Shown here piece after piece: positions 50,208-63,605 of a DNA stretch of 64,000 nucleotides. The DNA is from Pampus argenteus (taxonomy: Eukaryota; Chordata; Actinopteri; Scombriformes; Stromateidae), in the NCBI GenBank assembly GCA_036937835.1, contig CM072878.1, forward strand, positions 20,176,001-20,240,000, given 5' to 3'. The number at the start of each line of letters is the position of its first letter. The first letter of the stretch is position 1. The notes beneath the pieces are model-generated. The model was not told where the DNA came from and did no database searches. It was given only the letters and a program-made list of their open reading frames with translations. Position numbers and translations under genes: made by a program.

Positions 50208-50237
50208 ATGAAGGACCGTACGGCGGAACTGCGAAGT
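50208..50237 (+). CDS. stx1b: syntaxin-1B, first coding exon (5'-partial gene)
   Basis: Syntaxin-1 is the presynaptic plasma-membrane Qa-SNARE that pairs with SNAP-25 and synaptobrevin for vesicle fusion. The ten codons read MKDRTAELRS, followed by a strong GTAAGC donor in phase 0. Vertebrate syntaxin-1 exon 1 likewise encodes MKDRTQELR plus Ser (STX1B) or Thr (STX1A) and stops at this point. Ser at position 10 favours 1B. Ala replaces the usual Gln at position 6. The ATG has A at -3, an ATG-free leader and a CpG island. Exon 2 (expected to begin AKDSDD) was not found before the window end, so intron 1 would exceed 13.7 kb. The call rests on ten residues plus context. Confidence 0.8.
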
Positions 50238-51613
50238 GTAAGCTGACATTTTCCTCTTTATCTTCATCCATGTTGCCCTCCATGTTTCCACCTCTTCCTC
50301 TCCTCCCCTCCTCCTCCTCCTCCTGTCGTAGCCGCCGCAGCTTCACGGCCTCGCCGCTTGTCCTCTGCTGCATCCGGATGCGAGCGGAGCGCAGAGACGC
50401 GGAGCGATAAAGCCGCTAAAAGCCACATTTGCAGGTGTCCGCAGCTCTGAGCTCGTCATGCTGTGAATACAGAGTGATGTGGAAGCAGCTGCAGTCAGAG
50501 CTGTGTGAGCCTGAAATGGAGGCTTTTCTCAGACATTTGATTGATTTTTCCTCCAGAATGAGAGGATGAGGTTTGTGGTGCGGTGAGCACCGGCTGGAGG
50601 TCACGGTTACAGCACGGACACATTTGATTTTCTTTATGTTCCGCCGGTAATGACGAATATCTGAACGCGTTTAGACGCAGAGGCCCTGCTCAGGCTTTCT
50701 GTCCTCATGCAGCGCTGCGTGCATGATGGGAAAGCAGGTTAGGCTTTAAAAAACAGTAAATCAAAACGCTGCCACCCATGCTAATCTGGCCCTGCATGCC
50801 CATGCATGCGTGCTTGGATGACCTGATGGGGAGGAGGAGGAGGTGGAGATGGAGGAGGAGGAGGAGGAGAGCTGACACTGAAATCAGCCGCGGACCAAAA
50901 TGCAGTGATTTTTTTCTGAGGCCGCATCCTGCAGCCAGCGGCGCCTCCTCCCTGATAGAGAGGCGCGTAAATGTGGGATCAGTCCAATCAGGCGGAGAGA
51001 GGATCGATACGCGGCTGGATGATGGAGCAGGATGCAGCTTCATCTGCTCCTTTTCCGCGTGTCTCCTGCCGGTGATAGTGGAGGGAGGGAGGGGTGGTGT
51101 AGTGCGTGTGTGTGGGGGTGGGGGGGTCCCTTCATTGTACCAAAGCCTCACCCATTTTATGACTATGTGGCTCCGCACCGGGTGAGACTAGAGGTTTAAC
51201 GCGTGCGGTATGCGGCGCGATGCGGCGAACAGCTGATGTTCGCTTGAAGCAGCGGTTTGGGCGGAATGTGTTTTTTTATTGTTGGGTGGGGGCGGGGTGG
51301 GGGGTGGGAGGGGGTCACATCAGCTGCTGAAACTCTGCAGCAGCTCCACGCGCCTCCGCCACCACCCGGGTTCAACTGGGTTCGCGTCAGGGAGACGAAC
51401 TGAGAGCATCTGATACAGCCTGAGACACCCTGTCTAATAATATATCAATACATCAATCAATAGACCAATCAAATCAACATTCATGATTTAACATATGACT
51501 ATTTTAATGCAGCAGTTTCCACAGTGTGTGTGTGTGCGTGTGTGTGTTACAGATATATTTTGGGGGTTGGTGAAAAGCTGATCAATACCTAATCAATAAA
51601 TCAGCAGCTGAAT

Positions 51614-51614
51614 G

Positions 51615-51648
<34 letters not shown>

Positions 51649-51672
51649 GTGTGTGTGTGTGTGCGTGTGTGT

Positions 51673-51704
<32 letters not shown>

Positions 51705-51705
51705 A
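51614..51705 (+). repeat. (GT)n microsatellite
   Basis: A GT run with GCGT and TATG interruptions. Confidence 0.95.
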
Positions 51706-51754
51706 GCTAATTTGCATTAAAAAGTGACAGGCTCAGCAGCGCCAGGAGTTTACC

Positions 51755-52440
51755 GCACTGCTGTCCATCCATCTTTCCTCCTTCTTCTCCTCCCTCTCCA
51801 CCCCTCTTTGTATGTCATCCCTCCTTCCATCACTCACTATCCTTTTTTTCTTTCATCACTTTTTGTTTCTATCTTCTGTCCCTCCATCCTTCCTCCATCC
51901 TTCCTCCATCCTTCCTCCATCCTTCCTCCATCCTTCCTCCATCCTTCATCTTCACTGTTTCTTTTTTCTCTTTTTGTTCTTGTTTCAACTTTCCTTTCAT
52001 CTTGTTTCCTTCCTCTTCTTGCAACCTCATCCCCCCATCATCTGTCCATCATCACATCCTCAGTCCACTTCCTCCCCCTCCATTCCTCCTTTCACCCATC
52101 CATCCACCCCCATGTCTCCATTCCTCCAACATCACTGCCTTTTTTCTCTCCATCTCCACCCGTTATTTCATCTTTCTTTTCTTCCATTTTCTTATTTCAG
52201 CTTCCTTCTTGTCCTCCATCCATCCATCCTTCCATTAGCTCTTTTGCATCCTTTCATCTTTCCATCTCCACTACTCCCTTTTTCTTTATTCAGTCTCTTA
52301 TTTCAGCTCCCTTCCTGCCCTCCTTTTACACCCTCCATCATCCTACCATCACCCCATCCTCCATCCATCTTCAGCATGTCTTCATCTTTCATCTCTCTTT
52401 TTTATCCATCCATCCATCTCCAGTGTGTTCCCATCTACTT
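51755..52440 (+). repeat. long pyrimidine-rich tract, including 'ccatccttcct' units
   Basis: Nearly 700 bp of C/T-rich plus strand. Five or more 'ccatccttcct' 11-mers lie near 51883-51945. Confidence 0.9.
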
Positions 52441-52789
52441 GTTTTTATGCCAATTTTCGAATTGAGCATAATTAACCTTAAAAAGTGTTTGGTGTTGTCT
52501 GAGTTGTTAGTTAGAAGTGAATAAATGATGACGTACATGAATCATGTGACTGTAACGCTCTTCATCAACACATGAAACCAGCAGAAATGTCATATGTCCA
52601 TCGTGTGTCCACATGTTTTCCATCCTTTGAGCTTTGTCTGATGCTTTGTTAATGACGTCATCTCGTTGTGTCCTCTTCTTCTGCAGCCCTTTAATACCAC
52701 TGACTGAACAATTAGCGCCACCAACTGTTTATTTCTTAATATTCACACAATTTTCTGGAAATTTGGTTAATGTAAACTTGACTACTTTT

Positions 52790-53225
52790 TACTTCTTTTG
52801 CTCCACATTTCCATCGTTCCAGCATCTTTTCCTTGTCCCCTCGTCCATCTTCACTTTCTCCTATTTTCTCTTTTTCATCTTCTTATTTCCTGTCATCCCT
52901 CCATCTGTCTACCTTCATTTCTATCGTCACTGCTTCACACTTTCTTCCATCACTTCTTGTTTCCAACTTCTATCCCTTCATTCCTTTTCTCTCCTTTTTT
53001 CCATCCTTTATTTCATCTCTTATTTTCTTATTTTCTCTCCTCATCCCTCTACCTCCAGCTTCCTCGTTCCACTTCTCATCCTTCATTCTTACATTCCCTC
53101 TTTTCATCCATCCATCCTCTCTCATCTCTTCATTTCTTCTGTCTATTCTCAGTATGAAACAGAAATCAAAGAGCCTGTTCTTTTTATTTCATAAAGAGCA
53201 TCCTCCTCTCCCCCTTTTTTTGGTC
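52790..53225 (+). repeat. second pyrimidine-rich tract
   Basis: C/T-rich plus strand similar in texture to 51755-52440. Confidence 0.85.
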
Positions 53226-54136
53226 ATGAATGAATCCATCCTCTTGTCCGCCATGTTGGATGGAGTGAAATCCAGCCCGGAGAACATCACGTAAGCCTGC
53301 CGGTAACAGATGCTGCTGTATCATGAGACGACGGTGGCGTCTTCACAGTAATAATTATATTTTTATGTAATCATCCACATCACAGTGACGCTGCCTCCTC
53401 CTCCTCCTCTTTCTTGCTGCTTCTATTTCACTGCCGAGCAGCTCCGACTGCACACGAGTCTGATTTACAGTGACACTACAGGCTGCAAATAACACTCAGA
53501 AATGCTCCTTTAAGATGATTATATTGTAAGATACTTTTAAAAATGCCATCAAACTACTGCAAAATCTTAATCTTTAGTCATTAAATGCAACACGGTGAGT
53601 TCAAGTCTGTCTGTAATTCTGATTCTCACAATTTCTTGAAAAATGGGATCAGAAAAAAAACAGAAATTACATTTATTTTTAGGTTTTTGTCATAAATAAC
53701 GGAGGCACTGTGATTCCTTTTACAAACAGCTGAGCTGCAATGAATCAAATACTTGAAATTTAAATAGCAACTATCTTTCTAATCAATTTTTTATATAGAT
53801 ATCGATCTTGATAATCAATATTTTTCAAGCAAAAATGCCACAAATTTCCTGGTTCTAGTTACTCAGTTGTTTGCTGTTTGTTGTTTGTTGTTGTTTGGAT
53901 ATACTGCTTTTCTTTGTGACAGTAACCTGAGTACTGTGTGTATGTGTGTGTGTTACTGCACCATATCTAATACCAGTCTTATTGATTATAAGGCTGTGGG
54001 GGAGGGGAAAGCGGTAAGAAGAGACATAATTCACTCTTGATGGTATCGTATGGATAACAAGCCATGTGTCACTGCTGCTCATTGACACTGATCCCAATAT
54101 CCCCAGTATGTATTGTCCTCCTTATGTAGTTGCTCA

Positions 54137-54170
<34 letters not shown>
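54137..54170 (+). repeat. (GT)n microsatellite
   Basis: About 16 GT units. Confidence 0.9.
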
Positions 54171-54171
<1 letters not shown>

Positions 54172-54304
54172 TATTTGTAAACCTGTATCTGAGCAGTGGG
54201 GAAGATGGCCTGGATTTGATAGGATGGAATTAGATTTCCATGTGTCTCTGATTGAAGTTGCCTTGATGCTGTTACTTGCTAGCTTGTTTGTCTTGACAGC
54301 TGTT

Positions 54305-54528
<224 letters not shown>

Positions 54529-54651
54529 TACATGATACACTTCTCAAAGCACCAAATCAAGAGTTGTGATCATTAGCACAACATGCTAGTGAAACAACTT
54601 ATGGTAACCACTTACGATGACTGGTAGAGCGCTGGAACTGGTGGTTTCCAG

Positions 54652-54692
54652 GAATAGAATAGAATAGAATAGAATAGAATAGAATAGAATAG
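54652..54692 (+). repeat. (AATAG)n pentanucleotide
   Basis: About eight aatag units. Confidence 0.95.
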
Positions 54693-54784
54693 GGTGTGCA
54701 TGTTTGTGGCCAACAGCTGGTGTGGTTTGTTTTGTCCTCCTGAAAGCAGCAGGTGTGTGTGTGTTTGGTTTAGAGTTTATTTAG

Positions 54785-54788
54785 CCAG

Positions 54789-54823
<35 letters not shown>

Positions 54824-54985
54824 CAGAGGACATCACATTGACTTACATTCATTTCCTGGTGACTAACCTTAAACCAAGTCTCCACTCTAAAATTAATGAT
54901 TTATGTTATGGGACCTTTAGTTTTGTCCCCAGAAGTGCGGCAAATCCTCACAATGTAAGTAACACCTGGTACACACACACACCTG
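54785..54985 (+). repeat. dispersed repeat (family E), flanked by CA runs
   Basis: 'ttcagaggacatcacattga' and 'gtccccagaagtgcggcaaa' match 58455-58680 in the same orientation; both copies have CA microsatellites at the ends. Confidence 0.7.
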
Positions 54986-55029
54986 CTGCAGACCGGTTCT
55001 GCTGCTGCCGTCGTCTCGTCCCACTCAGT

Positions 55030-55065
55030 AGTGTCTTGCTCAAGGGCACCTTGACAGCAGCGGTC
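55030..55065 (-). mobile_element. SINE middle-domain scrap
   Basis: 'cttgctcaagggcaccttga' resembles the reverse complement of the SINE at about 35520-35540. Confidence 0.45.
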
Positions 55066-56928
55066 TGCAACTTCCTGCTGTCTGACACTTTCAAATTAAA
55101 GTTGCACTGACTTCACCCTAAAGTAGAGAGTAATCTGTTTTTATCACCATTTATATAAACTTTACTTTGAGAATTCAAACCAAACCAAAGGAAATCAGAT
55201 TTAATCATCTTTTTCCAGTGACAAAGATGATTAATTATAAGTTAATGGGGAATTTTCGCTGCCATGTTAGCTGTTGTTATTAGCTGTTATGTTTACTATT
55301 TGCTTGTTGTGTTAAAGTATATTGAGTTCATATTAATGGATCCTGTCAATATTCTTTGTTCCTTGTCTTACTTGGATTTGAGGGATAATCATGCTCTCAG
55401 TTTTTGAACTATAATTCCCATAATGCTTTGGGGGATGTAACAGGAATATAATTTATTAATAATAATAATAATAATAACATAATTCTGTTTACATTTTGGC
55501 ACATTGAACCATATAAAGTATGTCAAAGGTTATTAGCAGCTCCTGATTGCAGTGACGCAGTGGACATACAGACAACTATCACTGGATTACTGTGATGCTG
55601 AAGAACAGTTAAACATGTCATGAAGTTATGGCAAGTGTCTTTTTTTATTTGACTGAGTTGTGACTCAAAGTCATGTGTGACAGCTTTGAATATATTTTAT
55701 CTTTTTACTGATTTGCAGTCTGGATTTGGGGCACAGCTTGTGATTCTCAAAGCAGGTTCAGGATGAACAGAGTAAACCAGGGTCGATCACCAGAGCGTTT
55801 CCATTGCAGAACTCAGATCTTCTGCAGATCTTCGACTTTCCCCAGTTTGGACAAATGTGGACTAAATAAACAGTATTATGAAGTAAGACAATATTTGTGC
55901 TGCTTAACTTACAACAATTTACATTTAAATAACAAAATCAAAAATGAGCTTTTGGTGTTCACTCTGAAAATATGTTTCTGACTAGAGGCTAGATGCTAAT
56001 GATAGTTAGCTCATCAGTCTGAAGGTCTGTAGTGTGTGTGTGCCCGTGGCCATCCTTCAGCCAAGTCAAGGGCAAACCCTCCATTACTGGCGGCACACAT
56101 GAGGTCACTTTCATATCCGGACGTCGCTCTCGTGTACTGTGTTCTGCGTTGTTATATTAGGCTGTTTTATATTCTTTAAATCCACCGTGTGGTGTTTAAA
56201 ATGCAACACATCTCTGCTTGATGGCTTTCACTCTACCAGAGGTGAGATACAGTTGATTTAGATTTGATTGTGGTTGGATTAGATTAACCACTTCCTCCTC
56301 CTATGAGTCCACAAACACACGTTTGTACTTCTGTTCTTGTGAGGACTCCTGAAGATAAAACCAATTCTTATTTAAAGCCTCAAACAGCCCCTTTCAATAA
56401 CAATGGAAATAAAGCCATAAAAAGACATAAAGTATATTACAGAGCAATGTAAAAATGATTTTAAAAGAGTAAAATAAAGCTAATTGTATGAGAACAGATA
56501 AAACAGGAGGATAAATGAATAGTACCATGGTGTAGTTACTGAAAATGTCCAGATTATAAACTCATTCATTTCTTGTGTTTTAAAAGATCTCTACTTTCCA
56601 GAAATATCCTCTAAAGTCCAAAAAAGTCCCTCAATTGCATTTCAAAAATAAATCCAAAACACAAAAACCTCATAAAATGTCAAAACGTTCCTAAATTAAA
56701 ACATGTTCCAAAATGTCCGCACATTGTTCAGGTGTAACAGCAGGTCCTCACAAAGGCTGATATAAGAGCAAACACACACTTCCTACGTAACATTGGACAA
56801 TATCTGCTGACTGTGTGTGTGTGTTTTATCCGTGTGTGTGGGCACATTGGCCAGTAGGAGGCTGGTCATGTGGTCATGTGGTTTATGGCAGCATCTCCAC
56901 TTAATGCCCCTGAAATCATCCCTGGTCT

Positions 56929-56931
<3 letters not shown>

Positions 56932-56967
<36 letters not shown>

Positions 56968-57002
56968 TCATGTATTATAGATATGTCCCCCCCCCCCCCC
57001 CA
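56932..57002 (+). repeat. (GT)n and nearby poly-C run
   Basis: A GT tract at 56932-56963 and about 16 C near 56986-57001. Confidence 0.9.
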
Positions 57003-57159
57003 ACAGCTCAGCAAGCAGCCTTGTAACAGCAGCAAAGTCCTTCTCTTCTCATTCACTGAACGTCTGAGGCTGATTCATTTTCAGTCTTTCAACGCCGAGA
57101 CATGAACTGATTGGCTCGACCAACCTGACGGATGCTGGAAGAGAGAGGAGGGATTTTGG

Positions 57160-57330
57160 GATTTCAGTGTTAGAGCAGCATGTTACTGTTGTAGCTGCTG
57201 GAGGTGGAGCTAGTTTCAACTACTTTATATACAGTTAGATAGTTTAGTCCAGTGGTTCCCAACCTAGGGGTCGGGGCCCTCCAAAGGGTCACCAGATAAA
57301 TCTGAGGGGTCGTGAGATGATTAATGGGAG
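57160..57330 (-). mobile_element. MITE fragment (copy 6)
   Basis: Reverse complement of 10455-10600, including the 'ccagtggttcccaacctagg' block. Confidence 0.8.
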
Positions 57331-57821
57331 AGGAAAGAAGAAGAAACAAAGTTCTGATTTTGCTAAAATATTGGATTTGATTTGATCAATTATTGAAATG
57401 AAACCCCGCCTCTCATCCTTTGTATGTGCAGTGGTCCTGTATAAGATCCAGTGGAGGAAATGCGGTATAAATAGTTCTGGGCCAAAGTCATTACAGACAG
57501 TTATTGGATTGAATTAAGGTATTTAAAGGTTGGAAGATGGCTGAACTAAGAAGTGCTATCTGTGCCTCACCTTCCTCAGCCTCATGCCCTTCCTTTAAAT
57601 AGATTCCTGCAGCTGATGTCTGACAGGAAGCTGAGCTGTGTGCAATTACCTCTCACTCAAAATTCAAGGAAAAACATAACTGTGAAGGAAATGAAACAAC
57701 ACGACATGGAAGAAGTACTCAGACACTTTATTTTAAAGTAAGTTACCTCAGTGTAAAAATTACAAGAAAACATTACTGAATCGAAATTACTCATTAGACT
57801 TGGATGCTTTGAATTACTGCA

Positions 57822-58341
57822 CAGTGAGGTCACACTGAGCAGTGAGGTCACACTGAGCAGTGAGGTCACACTGAGCAGTGAGGTCACACTGCGCAGTGAG
57901 GTCACACTGAGCAGTGAGGTCACACTGAGCAGTGAGGTCACACTGAGCAGTGAGGTCACACTGAGCAGTGAGGTCACACTGAGCAGTGAGGTCACACTGC
58001 GCAGTGAGGTCACACTGCGCAGTGAGGTCACACTGAGCAGTGAGGTCACACTGAGCAGTGAGGTCACACTGCGCAGTGAGGTCACACTGCGCAGTGAGGT
58101 CACACTGAGCAGTGAGGTCACACTGCGCAGTGAGGTCACACTGAGCAGTGAGGTCACACTGCGCAGTGAGGTCACACTGAGCAGTGAGGTCACACTGCGC
58201 AGTGAGGTCACACTGAGCAGTGAGGTCACACTGCGCAGTGAGGTCACACTGAGCAGTGAGGTCACACTGAGCAGTGAGGTCACACTGAGCAGTGAGGTCA
58301 CACTGAGCAGTGAGGTCACACTGAGCAGTGAGGTCACACTG
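57822..58341 (+). repeat. 18-bp minisatellite, about 29 units
   Basis: Unit cagtgaggtcacactgag or cagtgaggtcacactgcg. Two variants are interspersed. Each unit holds AGGTCA and the inverted pair CAGTG/CACTG. A Ser/Leu/Val/Thr 'protein' on the minus strand is only the repeat read in frame. Confidence 0.97.
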
Positions 58342-58429
58342 TATTAGATCAGTTTATGCAATAAAACTGATTAAATTATAATTTATATGTCAGATTCAGA
58401 CTCTCATTAAGAAAAATGTGATTTGGGTC

Positions 58430-58765
58430 ACACACACACAAACGTTTGATTTCCATCTCTTCAGAGGACATTACATTGACATTGACTTATATTAATTTCC
58501 TGGAGACTTAACCACCACATGTCTAACACTATCCCTTAGCCTGAACCTAACTTAACCCTACACTTATCTTAACTTTAAACTTTAAAGTCTTCACCCTAAA
58601 ATCAATAAATTTAATTAAGGGGACTTGCTTTGTGTCCCCATAAGGGAGTCGAATCCCCACAACATGACATGTAAACAGATTTATGTCACCACAGCATGAG
58701 GAATACCTGGACCTCACACACACAGACACACACACACACACACACAGACACAGACACACACACAG
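58430..58765 (+). repeat. dispersed repeat (family E), second copy
   Basis: 'cttcagaggacattacattg' and 'gtccccataagggagtcgaa' with a CA tract after; matches 54815-54960. Confidence 0.7.
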
Positions 58766-61700
58766 TAACACATTAGCCTTCTCTGGGGAACAGGAAGTGG
58801 AATCAGGACGACTGAATGTTTCAGGAACACAGTAAATTGATCCTGAAGGACGTTTGCTTCTCGTCACTTTCTGCTTTCTCCACCACTGAGAATGTAAATG
58901 AGATAGAATAACATTTTAAATTAAATTAAATATCTCTGTATGAAATTATTTTTGTTCTGTAATGGAGTCTTAAAGATCTTATTTTCTGAATCGGGAAGAA
59001 AATAATCTTAATATACAATAGTAATCAACAGTTATGATCATAATTACAATTATAATATCATAATAATAGTAATACTAATAATAACAATAATAATAAACAC
59101 AGATGACTTTATCTCAAAAAATGAATTTATAATATTTTTTTACCCTATATTAAAAATAAATGTTTATCTATATCTGCGAGTTTAGTTATTTTAAAATATC
59201 AATTCTAGCTCTTTGGCCTAAGCTTGTTCGTTGTTACATTTGTGAGCAGCTGCATATTTTAAAAACCTCTTATAAATAAAAGGTTTGGACGCTGAGATCA
59301 TCTTTGTTCCACAGACAGATGGAGGCCAGAGAAATGAAAGAAATGAAAGATGCAGCAGTAGATTAATTAGTTAATGGAGTGGAAATCAGGTGACCCAGTT
59401 AGCGTGGTGAGGCCTGTTTAGAGGCTCAGATGAATGAACATTAACCCTGAAAGCACACATTTCAAGACGCAGACAGAAAGAGGGAGGCAGAACAGGTAGA
59501 CAGGTAGTGAGTCATTTATCTTTATCACCTGAGTTCATCCAGGCCTGAATGAGGCGACAAGGGAGAAACCAGGAGACGGACGGCCTGACTAAATACACTT
59601 CACCATGTTCACGTTTTCTCCTGATAGTGATAGTGAATGATAAATCATATCTGTGGTAAAAATAATTAAAATTAACAAAATAAGGGTTGTCCTGATCATG
59701 TTTAATATTGATTATCTACCGATACTGTGTGAGATTTGATCTCATATAACAAGTGCAGCTTTCTGACGGCAAACACTTTTCATGAACCACTTTCTCCAAA
59801 TCCTGAAGGTTCTGGTTCAAAACTATTGACTGATTCCTGACAGGAAGTGATCCTGACAAGATGTCTCACTCTGTTGGAGTTGTTGGAACTACAGAAACAC
59901 TCTGATTGTACAGCAGTGTTACAGAGTGGATCTCTTCCCTCACAAATGATCTTTGGTTGAGTACAGACACAAAGGTTTCACTTTGTCATCAAGTTAGTCA
60001 TAGAATGAAAGAATGAATTAGTAACAGCGGATATGAGCTGCAGCAAAACTAAGAAGGAGAAAGTTAGCGTCTGAATCTAGTGAACAGGTGTATTTTGGCA
60101 GCACTAGTATTTGATCAAGTGTGGATCCTTTCCACAATTGATCTTCAGCTTTACTCTAGCTGATATGATCCAGTAAGATATACGATGATCCTCAGGACTG
60201 GATGTTTAAAAATAAATGTATTTTATGATTTTAGGTTAGGTTTAGGTTTAGGGAAAGATCACGGTTTGGGTTAAAACTACTACTTGGGGACCTTCATCGT
60301 CAAGGTTACAATAATAACCAGCGATTTGAAATAAAGGTAAAATTCTCTTCTTTAATCTTTGACCTCTGACCTTTCACTTTAACTTTTAATGCTGAGCATA
60401 CACAGTGATTCATGTTCATAATTCCTGAGAAACAGTTTAGGGGATTTGTACAACATATTTTATACACAAAGACATTTCAGAATGCATTAAAACCAAACAG
60501 GAAACACAATATATAACATTAAAACATGATTCAAATGAGGAAAAACTGAGAGAGAAATGTGAGATTATTACAATGTAAGAAAAAAAAAAATAGAGGACCA
60601 AGAATTGAGCCTTGAGGAACTCCACGTCATATTAGTGTTTCAGATGTATCAGAAAATAGAGAAACATGCTCAATAAAATACCTGAAAATCAAGGTTAACA
60701 TCTTTAAATGTGACATAAACAGTTTTAGAGGAGCTATTGAACTGCTTCATCATTTGCATTCATGTAAATATCAATCAATTATCAACATATCGGAGCCCAC
60801 AAGTTTATAATGTGTAATTTTGTGCATCTTTGTGTATTGTGTTTTTATTTGATATACATGTGTTTTATGGTTAAAGAAGCTGTTAATCAGTGGATCAATA
60901 CAGCTGCATCTTCCTAATTAGCCATTTGCGCTTCATGAGAAATAAACAGACACAGTTGATTTAAATAAATATTTTTTTAGTAATTTAAATGACGATTAGG
61001 GGATTATTGTAAGATTTGTTTGGTGTCATTATGGTCATAATAAAGGAGGTGGTGGAGCCCAAAGCCCAAAATTACTTTATCTACTTTACTAGAAATGACA
61101 TAAATACATGTTGGAAAATAAAGCACATTTTAATTATACAACCTTCAAACTTCTATGAAGAATATTACAAGAAAACCTAAACACTAAACAATGCAAAAAT
61201 AAACAGGTTTATAGCCTTAAATTAATCACAGATATAAACCCGTTCACCAATCAATACTCAGTGGAGGATCCCTGATTGTGTAGAGCAGATCTGATGCTTA
61301 TTGGTGTGCTTCATCAATACCTGATCAATACATTGTTAGGACTGTGTGCTGCCAGTGAAACAGATGAGGTGGTCACTGATTTTGTTTGCTCTGAGGTTGT
61401 GTTTGTGGATATTTTGGGGTTAGTTTGTGTTTTAACCTTTTCAGGGTGGCTGGTTCATGGTTCCTGAACATTTTGAACTGAATGTTCATATTCCCTGAAA
61501 AATGGTCGTTTTACAGACTATTTCATATACTCCAAAGTTCAAAATTCAATCTATAGATTCAATATTTGAATATTCAGCTGTGGAAACTTATTATATTATA
61601 TTTATTATATTATAGTGTCGCTTGCACCTCTGTAAAGGTGTTGAACCTCACTGCTGTCACAGTAATACTTTCACTACTTTCTCTAATCTACTATCTGCAA

Positions 61701-61904
61701 TACTTTCCATGTTTTTATAGATAAATTAAATGAACCTTGTCTTTAACACCTTATTTTTTCTTTTAACTCGATGTCTAATAAATCAGCTGACAGGTTCACC
61801 TCAGTGCAGGTACAACGTTTGACTTTAACCTGATTGTGAAGAAGAGCCTGTTGGTTGCAAGGTTTTCATACGTCAGGGAGTGTGCTGGTATGAAGACATT
61901 ACGA

Positions 61905-61909
61905 ACACA

Positions 61910-61948
<39 letters not shown>
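61905..61948 (+). repeat. (CA)n microsatellite
   Basis: About 20 CA units, then CT units. Confidence 0.95.
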
Positions 61949-61951
<3 letters not shown>

Positions 61952-62435
61952 CTCTCAGGCCGCCTGCCAGCCGCCACCCGACCAAAAGAAGAAGATTATC
62001 TATTGATTCCATGACTCATTGCATCCTGGGAAAACAGTTAGATTACCCAGAGTGCCTCAGTGCTGCCAGCTCCTTCAGCTCACTGGTGGAGAAGGAGGAC
62101 GCTGCTGATTAAACTGATACTGAAGGTGAAATTGAGATTTTATTTCCAAAACAAAGCTAACTTTAAAAAGAGGTTTCTTTCTGCTGTGTTTCTTTCTTTG
62201 CTTCAATATGTACTATATACAGTACATCTCAGTATATATACGATTATACTATGTATATAATGTATCATGCTCCTCTTTAACTGGTCCATATTCAGCTGTT
62301 AGTGGTTTTCTGTCATTTCTGTTCTGATGTCAGATGTTAAACATGGTCAAAGGTCCAAAACTTGAGGTGAACGTTTGTGGAAAAGCTGCCTGTAAGACAT
62401 AAGTCAGGGCTTCAACCTGCTCTGGATGCAATGTC

Positions 62436-62506
62436 TGCTAAGGTTGTTGCTAAGGCAGTTGCTGAGGTTGTTGCTAAGGTGGTTGCTAAGGTGTTTCCAT
62501 GTGTTG
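62436..62506 (+). repeat. 12-bp minisatellite 'gttgctaaggtg'
   Basis: About five to six imperfect 12-bp units. Confidence 0.8.
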
Positions 62507-62552
62507 TCACGTTGTTCACTCTCATATTTCGTATGTGATTCAGCTCCAACAT

Positions 62553-62695
62553 GTACGGATGGATGTTGAGAAGTTGACATTTGGAGTAAAGAAGGAGAAA
62601 CAGAAGTGAAATCCTGCTCCTATAGTTTGTTCATGTAGAAGAGACAGGAGCTAAAACGTCCTGTTTGAGACAGAGGCTGAACTGAGGGGCTGCAG
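62553..62695 (-). repeat. dispersed repeat (family D), inverted copy
   Basis: Reverse complement of 26367-26580, lacking about 70-80 bp of its middle. Confidence 0.75.
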
Positions 62696-63354
62696 AAAGG
62701 ACCAGGATAAGATCAATGAGGAGGTTTTAACTGGAAACCATGCAGAGATATTCAGTAGAGACACAATAGAAATACAGAGCTGGACATGTGCAGGATGGTA
62801 TTTATCTATTAAGCTATTCTTGGGTGACAGTCTTTGTTTATATATGTAAATTCATAAAAACACCTTTGCTCTTATATGTATCAGATAAAAGAGCTTTTTC
62901 TGCAACTAGATTTGAAATTACAAAATTTGGTTCCTCTTCATGAGTTTAATTCAGTTTGTGTTTTTAGGGGATTTTCGAACAAGTTATTGTTTCAGTCTCA
63001 TTTATTTGATCGCAGTTACTATATTTGGAAAAAAGGTTTTGTACTGAACATATCACTAAAATGTTGAGTCAAGATGAGCCAGAATATCTGATCAGCTGTT
63101 TCATTGCTGCGGTCAGACAGCTTGTGGTGTGTTAAAGCATCAGTCAGGTGTCCATATGAACAGTGACTGTAATCATTGCTCCTGTTCATACTGGCTGTTC
63201 AAAGATCTGCTTCAAATGTGCTTTCAGTGTCAGTGATGGAGGTTCAAATCCACAGTGTGTCCACACAGTCATTTAAAGTAGATGTGAAGCTTCTCTGAGG
63301 CTTCATCAGTGTGAGTTAGTCATATCAAGTGGATATCTGACACATTTACAGTCT

Positions 63355-63605
63355 GTTTAGCATCAAATTCCCTCTTTGTGTTTCCCTGTTGAGCTGTGGT
63401 GGAAGTATAGGAACAAAAAGAGGGACTTTGGCTCTAAAAACACTGTAACGTTGAAACATATCTGCTGGATTTGAAGCTTCATATTAGCTTCACATCAACT
63501 TTAAATCCATGTTTGTGGGTTTAGTCTCCATCACTTCCATTGTAAGTGTATTATGAAGGGATCTAATGGTCAGTATGAACAGGAGGATGATTACAGCATT
63601 TAGAC
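63355..63605 (+). repeat. dispersed repeat (family C), fuller copy
   Basis: Starts and ends with the same blocks as 13170-13290, with about 140 bp more in between. Confidence 0.75.

Noticed and set aside
53224..53291. Possible short exon (MNESILLSAMLDGVKS) before a GTAAGC donor
   Set aside because: No acceptor is needed only if it were a first exon, and there is no promoter-like sequence or known family; likely chance.
51724..53294. Long Ser/Pro/Phe/Leu frames in stx1b intron 1
   Set aside because: Pyrimidine-rich sequence contains few stop triplets; no family, no splice-consistent structure.
54600..54650. tRNA-like A box ('ggtagagcgctgg')
   Set aside because: No B box at the right distance and no SINE body; insufficient.
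57657..58337. 226-codon Ser-Val-Thr-Ser-Leu frame
   Set aside because: It is the 18-bp minisatellite read in frame.
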